Source: Bacillota bacterium
GTDB lineage: Bacteria; Bacillota; Clostridia; Lachnospirales; Cellulosilyticaceae
Reading direction: 5' to 3'
Assembly: GCA_023436395.1 (NCBI GenBank)
Contig: JAEZJJ010000090.1
Location: 3,728-67,727, forward strand
Length of the DNA stretch: 64,000 nucleotides
Shown here: positions 1 through 9,139 of the stretch, one piece after another
Layout: each line of letters opens with the position of its first letter
How positions within the stretch are numbered: position 1 is the first letter of the stretch
Made by a program: the position numbers and the translations under genes
Notes under the pieces: model-generated
What the model was told of the DNA's origin: nothing
The model's input: only the letters and a program-made list of their open reading frames with translations
Database searches by the model: none

Positions 1-831
1 ATAGTTAGGATTTAGCAAAATGCCTTTCATATCACAAAGCATCTCATCTGCATTTTGATAGCGCTCCAACTGTCCTTTACTTGTGGCTTTTAAAATAAGA
101 TCTTCTAAATTCTTAGGAATAGCTACATTAAATTGAGATGGACGTGGGATTTCCTCATTAATATGTTTAAGTGCGATAGATATATGTGAATCTGCCTCAA
201 AAGGTAGTTTCTTAGTCGCAAGTTCAAAAAGAACAATACCACAAGAATAAAGATCGCTACTTTCATTCACATATTTTCCTTTAGCCTGCTCTGGTGAGAA
301 ATAATGCACGGAACCTATAGCATTACCTGTTGCAACAATAGTGGATGAGTCTACAGCTTTGGCGATACCAAAATCTGTTACTTTTAAAACCCCCTCATTG
401 GTTAATAATATATTTTGTGGCTTAATATCACGATGGATAATCTTTTTGCTATGGGCATGTTTGAGAGCTGATACCATTTGCATACCTAATTCTAAAACTG
501 TTTTAGCTGGAAATGGGCCCTTTTCTGCTATGACTTCTTTCAGTGTTTTACCTTCTACATATTCCATAACAATATAATGTAAATCTTTATCACTTCCTAC
601 ATCATAAATTCCCACAATATTAGGATGGGAAAGACTTGCTGCTGAAAGTGCTTCTTTTCTAAACTTTGCAACGAATTGCTCGTCTTCTACAAATTCTTCT
701 CTTAACTCTTTAATGGCAACATAACGTTGTAATCTATTATCTTTTGCTTTATAGACAATAGACATCCCACCTGCTCCAATTTTTTCAATTACTTCATAAC
801 GTTCTCCCAAAAGGGTACCTGGCGTTAACAT
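1..831 (-). CDS. prkC: Ser/Thr protein kinase PrkC/Stk type, N-terminal kinase domain (cut by window edge)
   Basis: This is a eukaryotic-type Ser/Thr kinase that phosphorylates cell-wall, translation and division proteins at the membrane. The protein starts MLTPGTLLGERY; the reading frame stays open for 277 codons to the window edge, so only the kinase domain is visible. Seen motifs: glycine-rich loop IGAGGMS, catalytic lysine in VAIKEL (about residue 37), HRDIKPQN with catalytic Asp 135, DFGIA, and SPEQ of the activation segment. PASTA repeats, expected beyond the transmembrane segment, would lie outside the window. The gene follows the PP2C phosphatase stp by 5 bases, the usual kinase/phosphatase pairing. 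Identification as PrkC rather than another Hanks kinase rests on this pairing and on the rlmN-stp-prkC order. Confidence 0.93.
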   Translation of the reverse strand, partial: MLTPGTLLGERYEVIEKIGAGGMSIVYKAKDNRLQRYVAIKELREEFVEDEQFVAKFRKEALSAASLSHPNIVGIYDVGSDKDLHYIVMEYVEGKTLKEVIAEKGPFPAKTVLELGMQMVSALKHAHSKKIIHRDIKPQNILLTNEGVLKVTDFGIAKAVDSSTIVATGNAIGSVHYFSPEQAKGKYVNESSDLYSCGIVLFELATKKLPFEADSHISIALKHINEEIPRPSQFNVAIPKNLEDLILKATSKGQLERYQNADEMLCDMKGILLNPNY

Positions 832-836
832 GTTTT

Positions 837-1595
837 TCACCTCTTATTATTCACAATGATTACTGCTATATTATCCAATCCACCTTTTAAATTGGCCTTT
901 TCTATGAGTGAATCAACGATTTCTTCTGTTTCTATGCCGCTGCATAGTACACACTCATGAATCTCCTCATTTGATAACATTGATGTTAGCCCATCTGAAC
1001 AAAGCAACATATACTGTACTTTGCTTAAATCATACATGAGCGTATCAATTTTAACTTTTGCATATGTACCAACAGCGCGAGTAATAATGTGTCTTTGTGG
1101 ATGTGCTTTTGTTTCATTTTCAGAAATATAGCCTTGTTCCAGCATTTCCTGTACTAAGGAATGATCTGTCGTTGCTTGAAAAATACTTTGTTGATTTATT
1201 AAATAGAGTCTCGTATCTCCTACATGAGCAAGATACACAATGTCTTCGATAATAGTTGCTACAGTCATTGTTGTTCCCATACCTGTATAAGATTCATCTT
1301 GTTTCGACTTTTCATAAATCATATGATTGGCATTACGAATTCCTAATTTTAATAAAATCAACACATCTTCTCTTGTCTTAATATCAATATGCTTATGTGC
1401 TTCTAAGTACTCACAAAAAGAGGAAATAGCTAATCCACTCGCAATACTTCCTGCTTTATGTCCACCCATTCCATCTGCAACAATATATAAGTTTGGCAGA
1501 ATACCAATAGGTGAATTTGAAACGAAGATGGCATCTTCGTTTCGCACTCTTTTTTTACCAATGTCTACTTTGCCAATAGCTTGCATGCTATTCAC
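837..1595 (-). CDS. stp: PP2C-family Ser/Thr protein phosphatase
   Basis: This Mn/Mg-dependent phosphatase reverses PrkC phosphorylation. At 252 residues it has the normal size for bacterial Stp/PrpC. The PP2C motifs run in order: RNEDA near residue 20 (metal-binding Asp), ADGMGGH near 41-47, GMGTT, VGDTRLY, TDHS, LLCSDGLT and a C-terminal DNIAVI. All metal-coordinating Asp residues are visible, so it should be active. Its start overlaps the end of rlmN by 8 bases and its stop lies 5 bases before the kinase start, implying translational coupling of phosphatase and kinase. It has no membrane segment and acts in the cytoplasm. Confidence 0.95.
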   Translation of the reverse strand: MNSMQAIGKVDIGKKRVRNEDAIFVSNSPIGILPNLYIVADGMGGHKAGSIASGLAISSFCEYLEAHKHIDIKTREDVLILLKLGIRNANHMIYEKSKQDESYTGMGTTMTVATIIEDIVYLAHVGDTRLYLINQQSIFQATTDHSLVQEMLEQGYISENETKAHPQRHIITRAVGTYAKVKIDTLMYDLSKVQYMLLCSDGLTSMLSNEEIHECVLCSGIETEEIVDSLIEKANLKGGLDNIAVIIVNNKR

Positions 1596-2625
1596 CTCGC
1601 TTTTTTAGATACCTACGACGTAGTTGTCCACAAGCTGCATCTATATCCGCACCTAATGTTCTACGTAACGTTGTAGGTACACCATATTGCTCTAATATAC
1701 CTTTAAACCTTTCAATATTTGTAAGTTTACTGCTTGTATAATTTCTTTCATCTATCTTATTAACAGGAATAAGATTAACATGACAAAGCATCCCTTTTAA
1801 AAGGGTACCTAAACGTCTTGCATCTTGTTCCCCGTCATTTTCCCCCTCAATTAAAGCATACTCAAAAGTCACACGTCTATTTGTTTTCTCAATGAAATAA
1901 TGACATGCATCTAACACTTCATCTAAACTATATTTTCTCGCAATAGGCATAATAGCTCGACGTTTTTCATCAGTGGTTGCATGTAAAGAAAGTGCTAGAT
2001 TAATTTGGAGCTGCTGATTTGCTAAAGTTTTTATTTCTGGTACTAGTCCACAGGTAGATACTGTAATATGGCGTTGTCCAATATTCTGTCCTGCTGGATG
2101 ATTAATAAGTTCTATAAACCTTAAGGTAACATTTAGTTCTTCTAAAGGTTCACCACTTCCCATAATGACAATATTAGACACACGTTCTCCTGTGTCCTTA
2201 GATATAGCATAGATTTGACCTACCATTTCAGCAGACAAGAGATTTCTAACACGTCCTTCTACTGTTGATGCACAGAATCTGCATCCCATACGACATCCCA
2301 CTTGGGAAGAAATACACACAGAATTGCCATGCTTATAACGCATTAAAACACTTTCTATTATATGTGAATCTGATAACTCAAACAAGTACTTTATTGTTCC
2401 ATCTATTTCCGAACAAAGCTTTTCTACAATTCTAAGGGGTCTAATGGGATATTGGGCTTTCAATTTCTCTCTAAGCTTTACGGGTAAATTTAACATCTCA
2501 TCATAATCCCATACCATTTTCTTATGAAACCACTCAAAAAGTTGCTTGGCTCTAAATTTACTTTCTCCACATTCCAATATGATTTCTTCTAATTCTGGAA
2601 TGGTACAATTTAAAATCTCATTCAT
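1588..2625 (-). CDS. rlmN: Dual-specificity rRNA/tRNA adenine-C2 methyltransferase RlmN
   Basis: This radical-SAM enzyme makes m2A at 23S rRNA A2503 and tRNA A37. At 345 residues it has typical length. The 4Fe-4S motif CxxxCxxC is C111, C115 and C118 in VGCRMGCRFC. The GEPL motif (MGSGEPLEE) and a C-terminal Cys in DAACGQLR, the usual methyl-carrying cysteine, are present. An N-terminal accessory domain occupies about residues 1-95. It is 2 bases from rsmB and overlaps stp, so it is inside one translation-related operon. The family assignment is secure; Cfr-type resistance is unlikely given the housekeeping context. Confidence 0.96.
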   Translation of the reverse strand: MNEILNCTIPELEEIILECGESKFRAKQLFEWFHKKMVWDYDEMLNLPVKLREKLKAQYPIRPLRIVEKLCSEIDGTIKYLFELSDSHIIESVLMRYKHGNSVCISSQVGCRMGCRFCASTVEGRVRNLLSAEMVGQIYAISKDTGERVSNIVIMGSGEPLEELNVTLRFIELINHPAGQNIGQRHITVSTCGLVPEIKTLANQQLQINLALSLHATTDEKRRAIMPIARKYSLDEVLDACHYFIEKTNRRVTFEYALIEGENDGEQDARRLGTLLKGMLCHVNLIPVNKIDERNYTSSKLTNIERFKGILEQYGVPTTLRRTLGADIDAACGQLRRRYLKKRGE

Positions 2626-2627
2626 AC

Positions 2628-3965
2628 TTAAACTCCTTTTTTAAAACTTGCTATAAAAAATCCATCTGTATGGGCCATATGAGGTAGAATTTGAATCATA
2701 CCCTTTTCTTTAACCGCTTGTTTCAAAGGATTAGGTATAGTATCTACTATATTTTCTAATTCTAAACCTAATGACTTAATATAGCTTACCATTCCTTCAT
2801 TTTCTTCATAAGAAATGGTACAAGTGCTATATAGAAAGCGGCCACCTGGCTTAACATAGCATATCCCTTCTTGAATTAACCTTTTCTGTAAGGCTACAAT
2901 TTCTAATAATCCTTCTTTTGACTTATGCCCTCTTATGTCTGGCTTACGCTTCATAATGCCTAGCCCTGAACAAGGGGCATCTAGAAGAACCTTATCAAAA
3001 GCTTCTACAAAATCCGGATTATGGACAGTCCCATCCTGTAGTGTTGGGCTTATAATAGTGATTCCCATGCGCTCTGCATTTTTAGCAATCAATTCTAATT
3101 TATGAGCATGCACATCACAGCTCACAATCTGTCCCTCATTTTTCATAAGTTCAGCCATATGAATAGACTTCCCACCAGGTGCACTACACATATCTAAGAT
3201 TTTATCCCCTTTTTGTGGAGCCATAACATGGGCCACAAGCATAGCGCTTTCATCTTGTACTGTCCATTCTCCACGTTTAAAAGAAGGGTAATTTTGAAGG
3301 TTTTGAACACCTTTTAGATAGTATGCTTCTTCTAACAAAGCACCTTCTTTAAGCGTTATTCCCTCTGATGCTAAAGCAGTCTTAAATTGCTCCTCAGTGA
3401 CTTTTAAAGTGTTATAACGTACACAAACCTCTGCTCTTTCATTAAGCGCTTCACATATGGCCTCTACTTCTTCTTTTGGATAGACCTTAAGCCAATCTTC
3501 AATAATCCATTCTGGAATAGCATAACTAATGCTCATAGCTACTACAGGGTCTTTATCTTTATTTGGATAGTGGATTTCTGCTCTTTGACGATCAATATTT
3601 CTAAGAAGGCCATTGACAAACCCAGATAGATTGTGAAACTTTCTCTTTTTAGCAATTTTAACAGCTTCATTAATAACGGCAGAGGTAGGTACCTTATCTA
3701 AATATAACATTTGATAAACACTCATACGCATTACATTCCTAATAAGAGGTTTCATACGATGAACAGGTGTCTTTGAAAATTGATTGAGGATATAATCTAA
3801 CTTAATCTGATATTTCAGTGTTCCATAAATTACTTCTGTTACAAACCCTCGATCTTTCTCATCTATTTCACCTAGTGCACGTTTCAACACTAATTGGGCA
3901 TAACTCTCTTCTTTCTCAATTTCTATTAATAAATCCACGATATGTTCTCGTGATGTTTTACTCAT
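2628..3965 (-). CDS. rsmB: 16S rRNA (cytosine-C5-967) methyltransferase RsmB/Sun
   Basis: This SAM-dependent enzyme forms m5C967 in 16S rRNA. Of 445 residues, about 1-130 form a NusB-like RNA-binding domain (GFVTEVIYGTL, TSAVINEAVKIAKK). The rest is a Rossmann methyltransferase with the SAM motif ILDMCSAPGGK, the first conserved cysteine in DAPCSGLG and the second in YSTCTI. Both catalytic Cys residues are present. The start codon lies on the far side of a 320-base gap containing a hairpin array, so rsmB may be uncoupled from the upstream fmt/yugP transcript or pass through an attenuator. It is followed 2 bases later by rlmN. Confidence 0.95.
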   Translation of the reverse strand: MSKTSREHIVDLLIEIEKEESYAQLVLKRALGEIDEKDRGFVTEVIYGTLKYQIKLDYILNQFSKTPVHRMKPLIRNVMRMSVYQMLYLDKVPTSAVINEAVKIAKKRKFHNLSGFVNGLLRNIDRQRAEIHYPNKDKDPVVAMSISYAIPEWIIEDWLKVYPKEEVEAICEALNERAEVCVRYNTLKVTEEQFKTALASEGITLKEGALLEEAYYLKGVQNLQNYPSFKRGEWTVQDESAMLVAHVMAPQKGDKILDMCSAPGGKSIHMAELMKNEGQIVSCDVHAHKLELIAKNAERMGITIISPTLQDGTVHNPDFVEAFDKVLLDAPCSGLGIMKRKPDIRGHKSKEGLLEIVALQKRLIQEGICYVKPGGRFLYSTCTISYEENEGMVSYIKSLGLELENIVDTIPNPLKQAVKEKGMIQILPHMAHTDGFFIASFKKGV

Positions 3966-4080
3966 AATTTAAACCTCTCTTTTTACAAAAGCGTATTCTT
4001 TGCTTCGGTCTTTATTTCCAATGCTCCATTACTTAATGTATCACGCATTTTATGATTTAACCACTATTTTTATCAAGAAA

Positions 4081-4239
4081 GTGGACTAGCGTCCACATTT
4101 CTTCCGCTAGGGAACCCTAGGTTCCCTTCGGCGCTGACAAAAAGCGGTCAGCTGAGCACCCTCCTCAATACGACAGAGGGGATTCCCCTCTGTACTCCCC
4201 GTAGTCTAGGAAAGTAAAAAACACCCTTTCCTAGACTAC
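4081..4239. repeat. Array of five stacked perfect hairpins, possible dispersed repeat or structured RNA
   Basis: The 320-base gap between yugP and rsmB is mostly inverted repeats. Stems are: 4081-4096 (6 bp, 4-nt loop); 4109-4127 (8 bp, 3-nt loop, extended by CCG/CGG outside); 4133-4152 (6 bp); 4173-4193 (9 bp, 3-nt loop); 4201-4239 (14 bp, 11-nt loop). They are spaced by only a few bases and are richer in G+C than the flanks. The loop of the first stem (TAGC/GCTA) is complementary to sequence beside the second, so they could interact. Nothing here codes for a protein. Each is a perfect stem, so either strand could fold. The 3966-4080 stretch before it holds nothing recognisable. Confidence 0.6.
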
Positions 4240-4287
4240 AAAAAGGAAGTGCGTCCTCTTTCGAGTCCAACACTCCCCTTCCTTTTT
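4240..4287 (-). terminator. Probable terminator after yugP
   Basis: A 10-bp stem (AAAAAGGAAG pairing with CTTCCTTTTT) encloses a 28-nt loop and directly follows the yugP stop codon. On the minus strand the stem ends in a T5 tract, giving intrinsic-terminator form. It is symmetric enough to work in both directions. It joins the end of the hairpin array. Confidence 0.6.
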
Positions 4288-4981
4288 AGTCATTATTATG
4301 GTTGCTAATCATAATTAAGCGAATCAAAGACAAAATAGATGCCATTGCAGCTGCTACATAAGTTAAAGCTGCAGCATCTAATACTTTTTTAGCCCCTTTA
4401 AGTTCTTCAGGTGCTAAAATACCACTTGATTCTAATGTTGCTAAAGCTCTTTTAGAAGCATTAAATTCTACAGGTAATGTTATGATTGCAAAGACTGTTG
4501 TAATGGCAAATAGCCCTATCCCAAGGTCTACTAAGAAAGGCATACTTCCAAAGAATAATCCTATAAATATAAGCGGCATTGACACACGACTAGCAAAACT
4601 AGTCACTGGATAAATGGCATGTCTAAATCGTAAAAATGCATAATGATTTGCATCTTGAATAGCATGCCCTGCTTCATGAGCCGCTACACCTAGTGCTGCA
4701 ATGGAATCCACACCATAAACCGTTTCTGATAATGCTAAAGTTTTATTCAGCGGATTATAAAAATCCGTCATCGAACCTCTTACTGGCTGAATAGGAATAT
4801 CAATATGATTGATAGCTAAAATACGCCTTGCTGCCTCTTCTCCCGTATATCCAGAAAGTGTTTTCTTACGTGAGTAGATATTAAAGGTACTTTGTACCTT
4901 AAAACTTGCATAAAGAGGGATAACCATCATTGCTAAAGTAATTAAAAGTATTTCATTACTCCAACCATAACCATAGAGCAT
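4286..4981 (-). CDS. yugP: Neutral zinc metallopeptidase, YugP family
   Basis: This is a membrane-bound zinc metallopeptidase-like protein (YugP/PF04298 family); its substrate is not established. The zinc motif HEAGH lies mid-protein in VAAHEAGHAIQ, with hydrophobic segments at the N-terminus and three or more after it. I prefer the ATG at 4981 (MLYGYGW) because AAGGAG sits 8 bases upstream, while the longer ORF begins with a GTG beside the Shine-Dalgarno sequence. That gives about 231 residues. It lies 9-18 bases downstream of fmt, a common Clostridia order (def-fmt-yugP-rsmB). Confidence 0.88.
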   Translation of the reverse strand: MLYGYGWSNEILLITLAMMVIPLYASFKVQSTFNIYSRKKTLSGYTGEEAARRILAINHIDIPIQPVRGSMTDFYNPLNKTLALSETVYGVDSIAALGVAAHEAGHAIQDANHYAFLRFRHAIYPVTSFASRVSMPLIFIGLFFGSMPFLVDLGIGLFAITTVFAIITLPVEFNASKRALATLESSGILAPEELKGAKKVLDAAALTYVAAAMASILSLIRLIMISNHNND

Positions 4982-4999
4982 ACACTTCACTCCTTAACT

Positions 5000-5935
5000 T
5001 TATATACCCAGTACCACACCTATTTCTAGCATATTGCCCTTTATATATTCAGATACTGGCATACGTTTTTTGTTAGGCATTTGAATCTCCTGAATGCATA
5101 GGCTTCCATCTAAAGTTTTTACAAGGATACCATCCTTCCCCACTTTTAAAATCGTACCTGGTGCCCCCTCTCCTTGTGTTGGCATTTTAACTGCCTTCCA
5201 GATTTTCATCACCTCACCTTTATAGTAAGTATAACCACCTGGCCAAGGATTAAGTCCTCTAATTAATGCATCAATACTATTCGTAGACACATTCCACTTA
5301 ATTTCACCTAAACTTTTTTGAATAAGTGGGGCATAAGTTGCTTCGCTCTCTTCTTGCTTTTGTCTCTCTTTGCCTCCTGCACTAATCATAGGAAATGCTT
5401 CTTTTAGTGCTATGGCACCTACTACTTTCATTTTATCATGAAGAGAAGCATAGGTATCTGTTTCACCTATTAAGATTTCCTTTTTCAAGAGCATATCTCC
5501 TGTATCCATTCCCTTATCCATATACATAATGGTCACACCTGTTACAGGTTCTTCATTAATAATAGACCACTGAATAGGCGCTGCTCCTCTATACTTAGGA
5601 AGTAGAGAACCATGAATATTGATACAACCATACTTTGGAATATTCAAAATACTCTCAGGTAAAATCTGTCCAAATGCTACTACTACAATAACATCTGGAT
5701 TTAAAGATAGTATGTGGTTATAAAACGCTTCATCCCCTCTTATTTTTTCTGGTTGTAAAACTGGTAAACCATGAGCAAGTGCAACCTCTTTTACAGGTGG
5801 CATACTTTCTTTCTTGCCTCTTCCTTTTGGCTTATCAGGTTGTGTCACTACCGCACTTATCATATGGTTTTCATTTATAAGCATTTCTAAAGTTGGTACT
5901 GCAAAATCAGGCGTACCCATAAATACAACGTTCAT
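5000..5935 (-). CDS. fmt: Methionyl-tRNA formyltransferase
   Basis: This enzyme formylates initiator Met-tRNA using 10-formyl-tetrahydrofolate. At 311 residues it has family-typical size. The start MNVVFMGTPDFAVP is the classic N-terminus; HGSLLPKYRGAAPI contains the catalytic Asn/His region, followed by a MDKGMDTGDM motif and a C-terminal OB-like domain from about residue 205. It sits 23 bases downstream of def, so the formylating and deformylating enzymes are made together. It is essentially unambiguous. Confidence 0.97.
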   Translation of the reverse strand: MNVVFMGTPDFAVPTLEMLINENHMISAVVTQPDKPKGRGKKESMPPVKEVALAHGLPVLQPEKIRGDEAFYNHILSLNPDVIVVVAFGQILPESILNIPKYGCINIHGSLLPKYRGAAPIQWSIINEEPVTGVTIMYMDKGMDTGDMLLKKEILIGETDTYASLHDKMKVVGAIALKEAFPMISAGGKERQKQEESEATYAPLIQKSLGEIKWNVSTNSIDALIRGLNPWPGGYTYYKGEVMKIWKAVKMPTQGEGAPGTILKVGKDGILVKTLDGSLCIQEIQMPNKKRMPVSEYIKGNMLEIGVVLGI

Positions 5936-5958
5936 AGCCTTCTCCTCTTTTCTTACCT

Positions 5959-6417
5959 TTACTCTACTTCAAATAAATCGCCTTCAACAACATCAATAAA
6001 TAACTTTCCTTCAAGATGGTCAAATTCATGAAGCATGGCTCTTGCCATAAACTCATATCCTTCAATCTCAAATGCATTGCCATGACGATCACAAGCACGC
6101 ATTTTTACATAATTAGGACGTTTTACTGTTCCATATTTTTTAGGAACACTTAAGCACCCTTCTTCACCAATTTGTTCCCCTTCTACAGCAATAATTTCAG
6201 GATTCACAAATTCTATAGGCCCTTCACCAATATCTACAATAAAGGCGCGTTTAAGTAAGCCTACTTGTGGTGCTGCAATCCCTACTCCCTCAGCAAGATA
6301 CATGGTTTCTTTCATATCATCTAGTAATGTCCATAAGCTTTCATCAAATTTTTTCACAGGTTTTGATATTTTTCTTAGGACTTCTTCTTTTTCTGTTCTA
6401 ATTGTTCTAATCGCCAT
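5959..6417 (-). CDS. def: Peptide deformylase
   Basis: This metallohydrolase removes the N-formyl group from nascent proteins at the ribosome exit. At 152 residues it is a compact type. All three PDF motifs are seen: GIAAPQVG, EGCLSVP (metal-binding Cys) and HEFDHLEG (HExxH-type metal site; the second residue is Glu as required). It lies between priA and fmt with about 16- and 23-base gaps, a widely conserved order. No anomaly seen. Confidence 0.97.
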   Translation of the reverse strand: MAIRTIRTEKEEVLRKISKPVKKFDESLWTLLDDMKETMYLAEGVGIAAPQVGLLKRAFIVDIGEGPIEFVNPEIIAVEGEQIGEEGCLSVPKKYGTVKRPNYVKMRACDRHGNAFEIEGYEFMARAMLHEFDHLEGKLFIDVVEGDLFEVE

Positions 6418-6432
6418 AATTGCCTCCTTTAT

Positions 6433-8691
6433 TTATAACATAGCTAATGGGTCAACATCCCATTGCAATTTTACACCATTTATTTTCTCTTTATTATAAA
6501 ACTTTTCTAAGCAAAATTTACCATAAATCAATAATTTTTCTCGTACATCACCTATTACTAATAAACGCCACCTATATTCATCACCTATTTTACTAATCAC
6601 TGCACTAGTTGGTCCAATCACTCTAAAGTGACTTTGCCCTTTATTACTATAAAAACGATAGTATTGACTTAAGAGCTGGATGGTACGAATGACTTCTCCT
6701 TCATCTGTCCCTGTTACAAGTAATGAAAAAATATGAGTATAAGGTGGATAACCTAAGGTCTTTCTATTGGCTAACTCTTGCTGATAGAAAGCTTCTTGGG
6801 CATTATTTTTAATCACTTCCATCACTAAATGATCTGGATTATAAGTCTGAATAACAACTTTCCCTTTGTCCTTTCCTCTACCAGCCCTTCCCATAGCTTG
6901 TGTGAGGAGCTGATAAGTTCGTTCATTACTTCTAAAGTCTTGCATAAAAAGAGATAAATCCGCAGATAAAACGCCTACTAAGGTAACACTAGGAAAATCA
7001 TGGCCCTTGGCAATCATTTGTGTTCCAATAAGCAGCCTTACTTCTTTATTTCTAAAGGCAGTTAAAATTTTTTGATGCCCTTCCTTGCCTGAAGTCGTGT
7101 CCATATCCATTCGAGCTACACCATATTCTCCAAAGCATTCATTGAGATAAGCCTCTACCTTTTCCGTCCCACTTCCCATAAAACGAATGTACTTGCTGCC
7201 ACACTCTGGACATACTTCTGGTACCTTTGTAGTTTTTCCACAATAATGACATTGAAGTGTTTGGTCACTGGCATGATAAGTCATGGACACATCACAATGT
7301 TCACATTTCACCACGTAGCCACAACTTCTACAATTAATAAAAGTAGCATAACCTCTTCTATTAAGTAATAACATAACTTGGCCATCTCTTTCAAGCGCCT
7401 CTTTAATCGCCTGATAAAGGGCTTGACTAAGAACTGTATTATTCCCTTTTTGAATCTCCAGCCGCATATCCACGATCTCAACTTCAGGGAGTACTGCTTC
7501 ACCTATGCGATGATTCAGGGTTAATAAACCATACTCACCCCTTCGGCTTGCTGCATAACTTTCTATACTTGGCGTAGCCGTCGCTAAAAGGACTTGCCCT
7601 GTATTTTGCATCATCCGCTTTTGAGCAATATCAATGGCATGATATTTAGGCGTTATTTCTGACTTATAGCTACTTTCATGAGCTTCATCAATGACAATGA
7701 GTTTCAAATTAACCAGTGGCATAAATACTGCACTTCTCGGCCCTATAATAATAGAGACTTCATTATTTTTTGCCTTCATATAAAGTATTTGACGTTCTCT
7801 AGCACTCATCCTACTATGACTTAAGGCCGCGCGATTTCCAAAACGTTCTTTAAAACGTTTTAAAGTTTGGTCAGTAAGTGCAATTTCAGGAACCAAGACC
7901 AAGGCAGTTCCACCCTGAGTTAAAACTTGCCTAATAGCATGTAAAAATACCTCTGTCTTTCCACTCCCTGTAATACCCTCTAATAGTATTGTCTCATAAC
8001 GATTGGTTTCATTAAGCACCTTTAAATACTCTACCGCTCTAGCCTGCTCCTCATTTAAAGGCTTAAAACTTTCTTCACAAATAGGATCTGGCTTATAAAC
8101 CATCTTTGTTTCTTCAATATTAATAAGCCCATTTTTTTCTAATGTTTTAAGGGATGAAGTACTTACCTCAGGTAAGGCAATTAATTGTTTGTAAAGCATA
8201 TAAAGGTGAGCTTGTAGATACTCTAAAATCCACCTTTGCTTACTAAAACTCTGCTTATGTGCATTGGCATGATAGTACACTTTCAGCTTAACTTCATCGC
8301 TTGTAAGCCTTACTCTTTTTTCATATATGTCACTATTTTTAATAGGTCCATCCTTTAATCCTGGTGGTAATACCACATCGATGGCTGCTGCATAACTTGT
8401 TGCATAATGCTTTGCAATAAATACAGTGAGTTCCATCTGCCTTTCATCAAGAATTGGCTCTTCATCCACTAAAGTAGTGATTTGCTTTAAACGATATCCC
8501 ACTTCTTCGACTTCATCCATGAGTTTAACAACATAGCCTATTTGCAAATGATTGCCTCTTCCAAAGGGGACTTTAACCCGCTGCCCTATACGGATGCGAG
8601 AACTGATTTCAGGTGCCACCTCATAAGTAAAAGGACGGTCAATCTCACTTACTGTTGCAAACTGAATAATAATTTGTGCATAGCAAGGCAT
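6433..8691 (-). CDS. priA: Primosomal protein N' (replication restart helicase PriA)
   Basis: This 3'-to-5' superfamily 2 helicase reloads the replisome at stalled forks. Of 752 residues, the N-terminal 3'-DNA-binding domain covers about 1-110. The helicase core has Walker A in EGITGSGKTEVF and a DEAH box in VIDEAHESSYKS. A zinc-binding insert with four CxxC pairs (CRSCGY, CEHCD, CHYCG, CPECG) follows. Motif VI is in LLTQAMGRAGRG. It sits between rpoZ and def; a hairpin precedes it. Length and motifs are complete. Confidence 0.97.
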   Translation of the reverse strand: MPCYAQIIIQFATVSEIDRPFTYEVAPEISSRIRIGQRVKVPFGRGNHLQIGYVVKLMDEVEEVGYRLKQITTLVDEEPILDERQMELTVFIAKHYATSYAAAIDVVLPPGLKDGPIKNSDIYEKRVRLTSDEVKLKVYYHANAHKQSFSKQRWILEYLQAHLYMLYKQLIALPEVSTSSLKTLEKNGLINIEETKMVYKPDPICEESFKPLNEEQARAVEYLKVLNETNRYETILLEGITGSGKTEVFLHAIRQVLTQGGTALVLVPEIALTDQTLKRFKERFGNRAALSHSRMSARERQILYMKAKNNEVSIIIGPRSAVFMPLVNLKLIVIDEAHESSYKSEITPKYHAIDIAQKRMMQNTGQVLLATATPSIESYAASRRGEYGLLTLNHRIGEAVLPEVEIVDMRLEIQKGNNTVLSQALYQAIKEALERDGQVMLLLNRRGYATFINCRSCGYVVKCEHCDVSMTYHASDQTLQCHYCGKTTKVPEVCPECGSKYIRFMGSGTEKVEAYLNECFGEYGVARMDMDTTSGKEGHQKILTAFRNKEVRLLIGTQMIAKGHDFPSVTLVGVLSADLSLFMQDFRSNERTYQLLTQAMGRAGRGKDKGKVVIQTYNPDHLVMEVIKNNAQEAFYQQELANRKTLGYPPYTHIFSLLVTGTDEGEVIRTIQLLSQYYRFYSNKGQSHFRVIGPTSAVISKIGDEYRWRLLVIGDVREKLLIYGKFCLEKFYNKEKINGVKLQWDVDPLAML

Positions 8692-8754
8692 ACGCTTCCC
8701 TTCTTCCTTTAAGCAATAATGATTATTTCACCTGATGTTTAAGAAGTCTGCCAA

Positions 8755-8780
8755 CAGTTGTTGACAGACTCCCTCAAACT
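8755..8780 (-). terminator. Intercistronic hairpin between rpoZ and priA
   Basis: A 12-bp stem (AGTCTGCCAACA pairing with TGTTGACAGACT, one G-U type mismatch) with a 2-nt loop fills the 95-base gap after rpoZ. There is no strong T tract on the minus strand, so it may be an attenuator or an RNA-processing/stability element instead of a full terminator. Confidence 0.45.
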
Positions 8781-8786
8781 TGCCTC

Positions 8787-9128
8787 TTAGATACTTTCTT
8801 CTTCTTCTACTTCTGTTTCTTCTACTGGAGGATGGAATTCACGCATAGTAATTTTCCCTTCATAAATTTCATCTACTGCAATAGAAATTGGTTTTTTAGT
8901 TTTTAATAATTCATTAAGTTTAGCAGCTTCTTTGATTTTTTCTGGGTCGATAATTCTCTCCCCTGTCTTATCTGCTTCTTTAGTAGCTGCTGCTTGCTCA
9001 TTAATCACATCAATAATGTTTCTTGCTCTTTTTGAAGCTGCAATAACAATGGAGTAACGACTTGTGAGTTTTGAAGTTCCTTCTTTATTAAGTTTATTCA
9101 TGATTTGGGTATAAGATGGTTGTAGCAT
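8787..9128 (-). CDS. rpoZ: DNA-directed RNA polymerase omega subunit
   Basis: The omega subunit chaperones the beta' subunit in RNA polymerase. The 113-residue protein opens MLQPSYTQIMNKL, followed by SRYSIVIAASKRARNI, the omega signature of a helix contacting beta'. A C-terminal acidic tail (EETEVEEEES) is present. It is 11 bases downstream of gmk, the standard gmk-rpoZ pair. It is slightly longer than Bacillus omega because of the linker and tail. Confidence 0.94.
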   Translation of the reverse strand: MLQPSYTQIMNKLNKEGTSKLTSRYSIVIAASKRARNIIDVINEQAAATKEADKTGERIIDPEKIKEAAKLNELLKTKKPISIAVDEIYEGKITMREFHPPVEETEVEEEESI

Positions 9129-9139
9129 TTTTAATCCTC

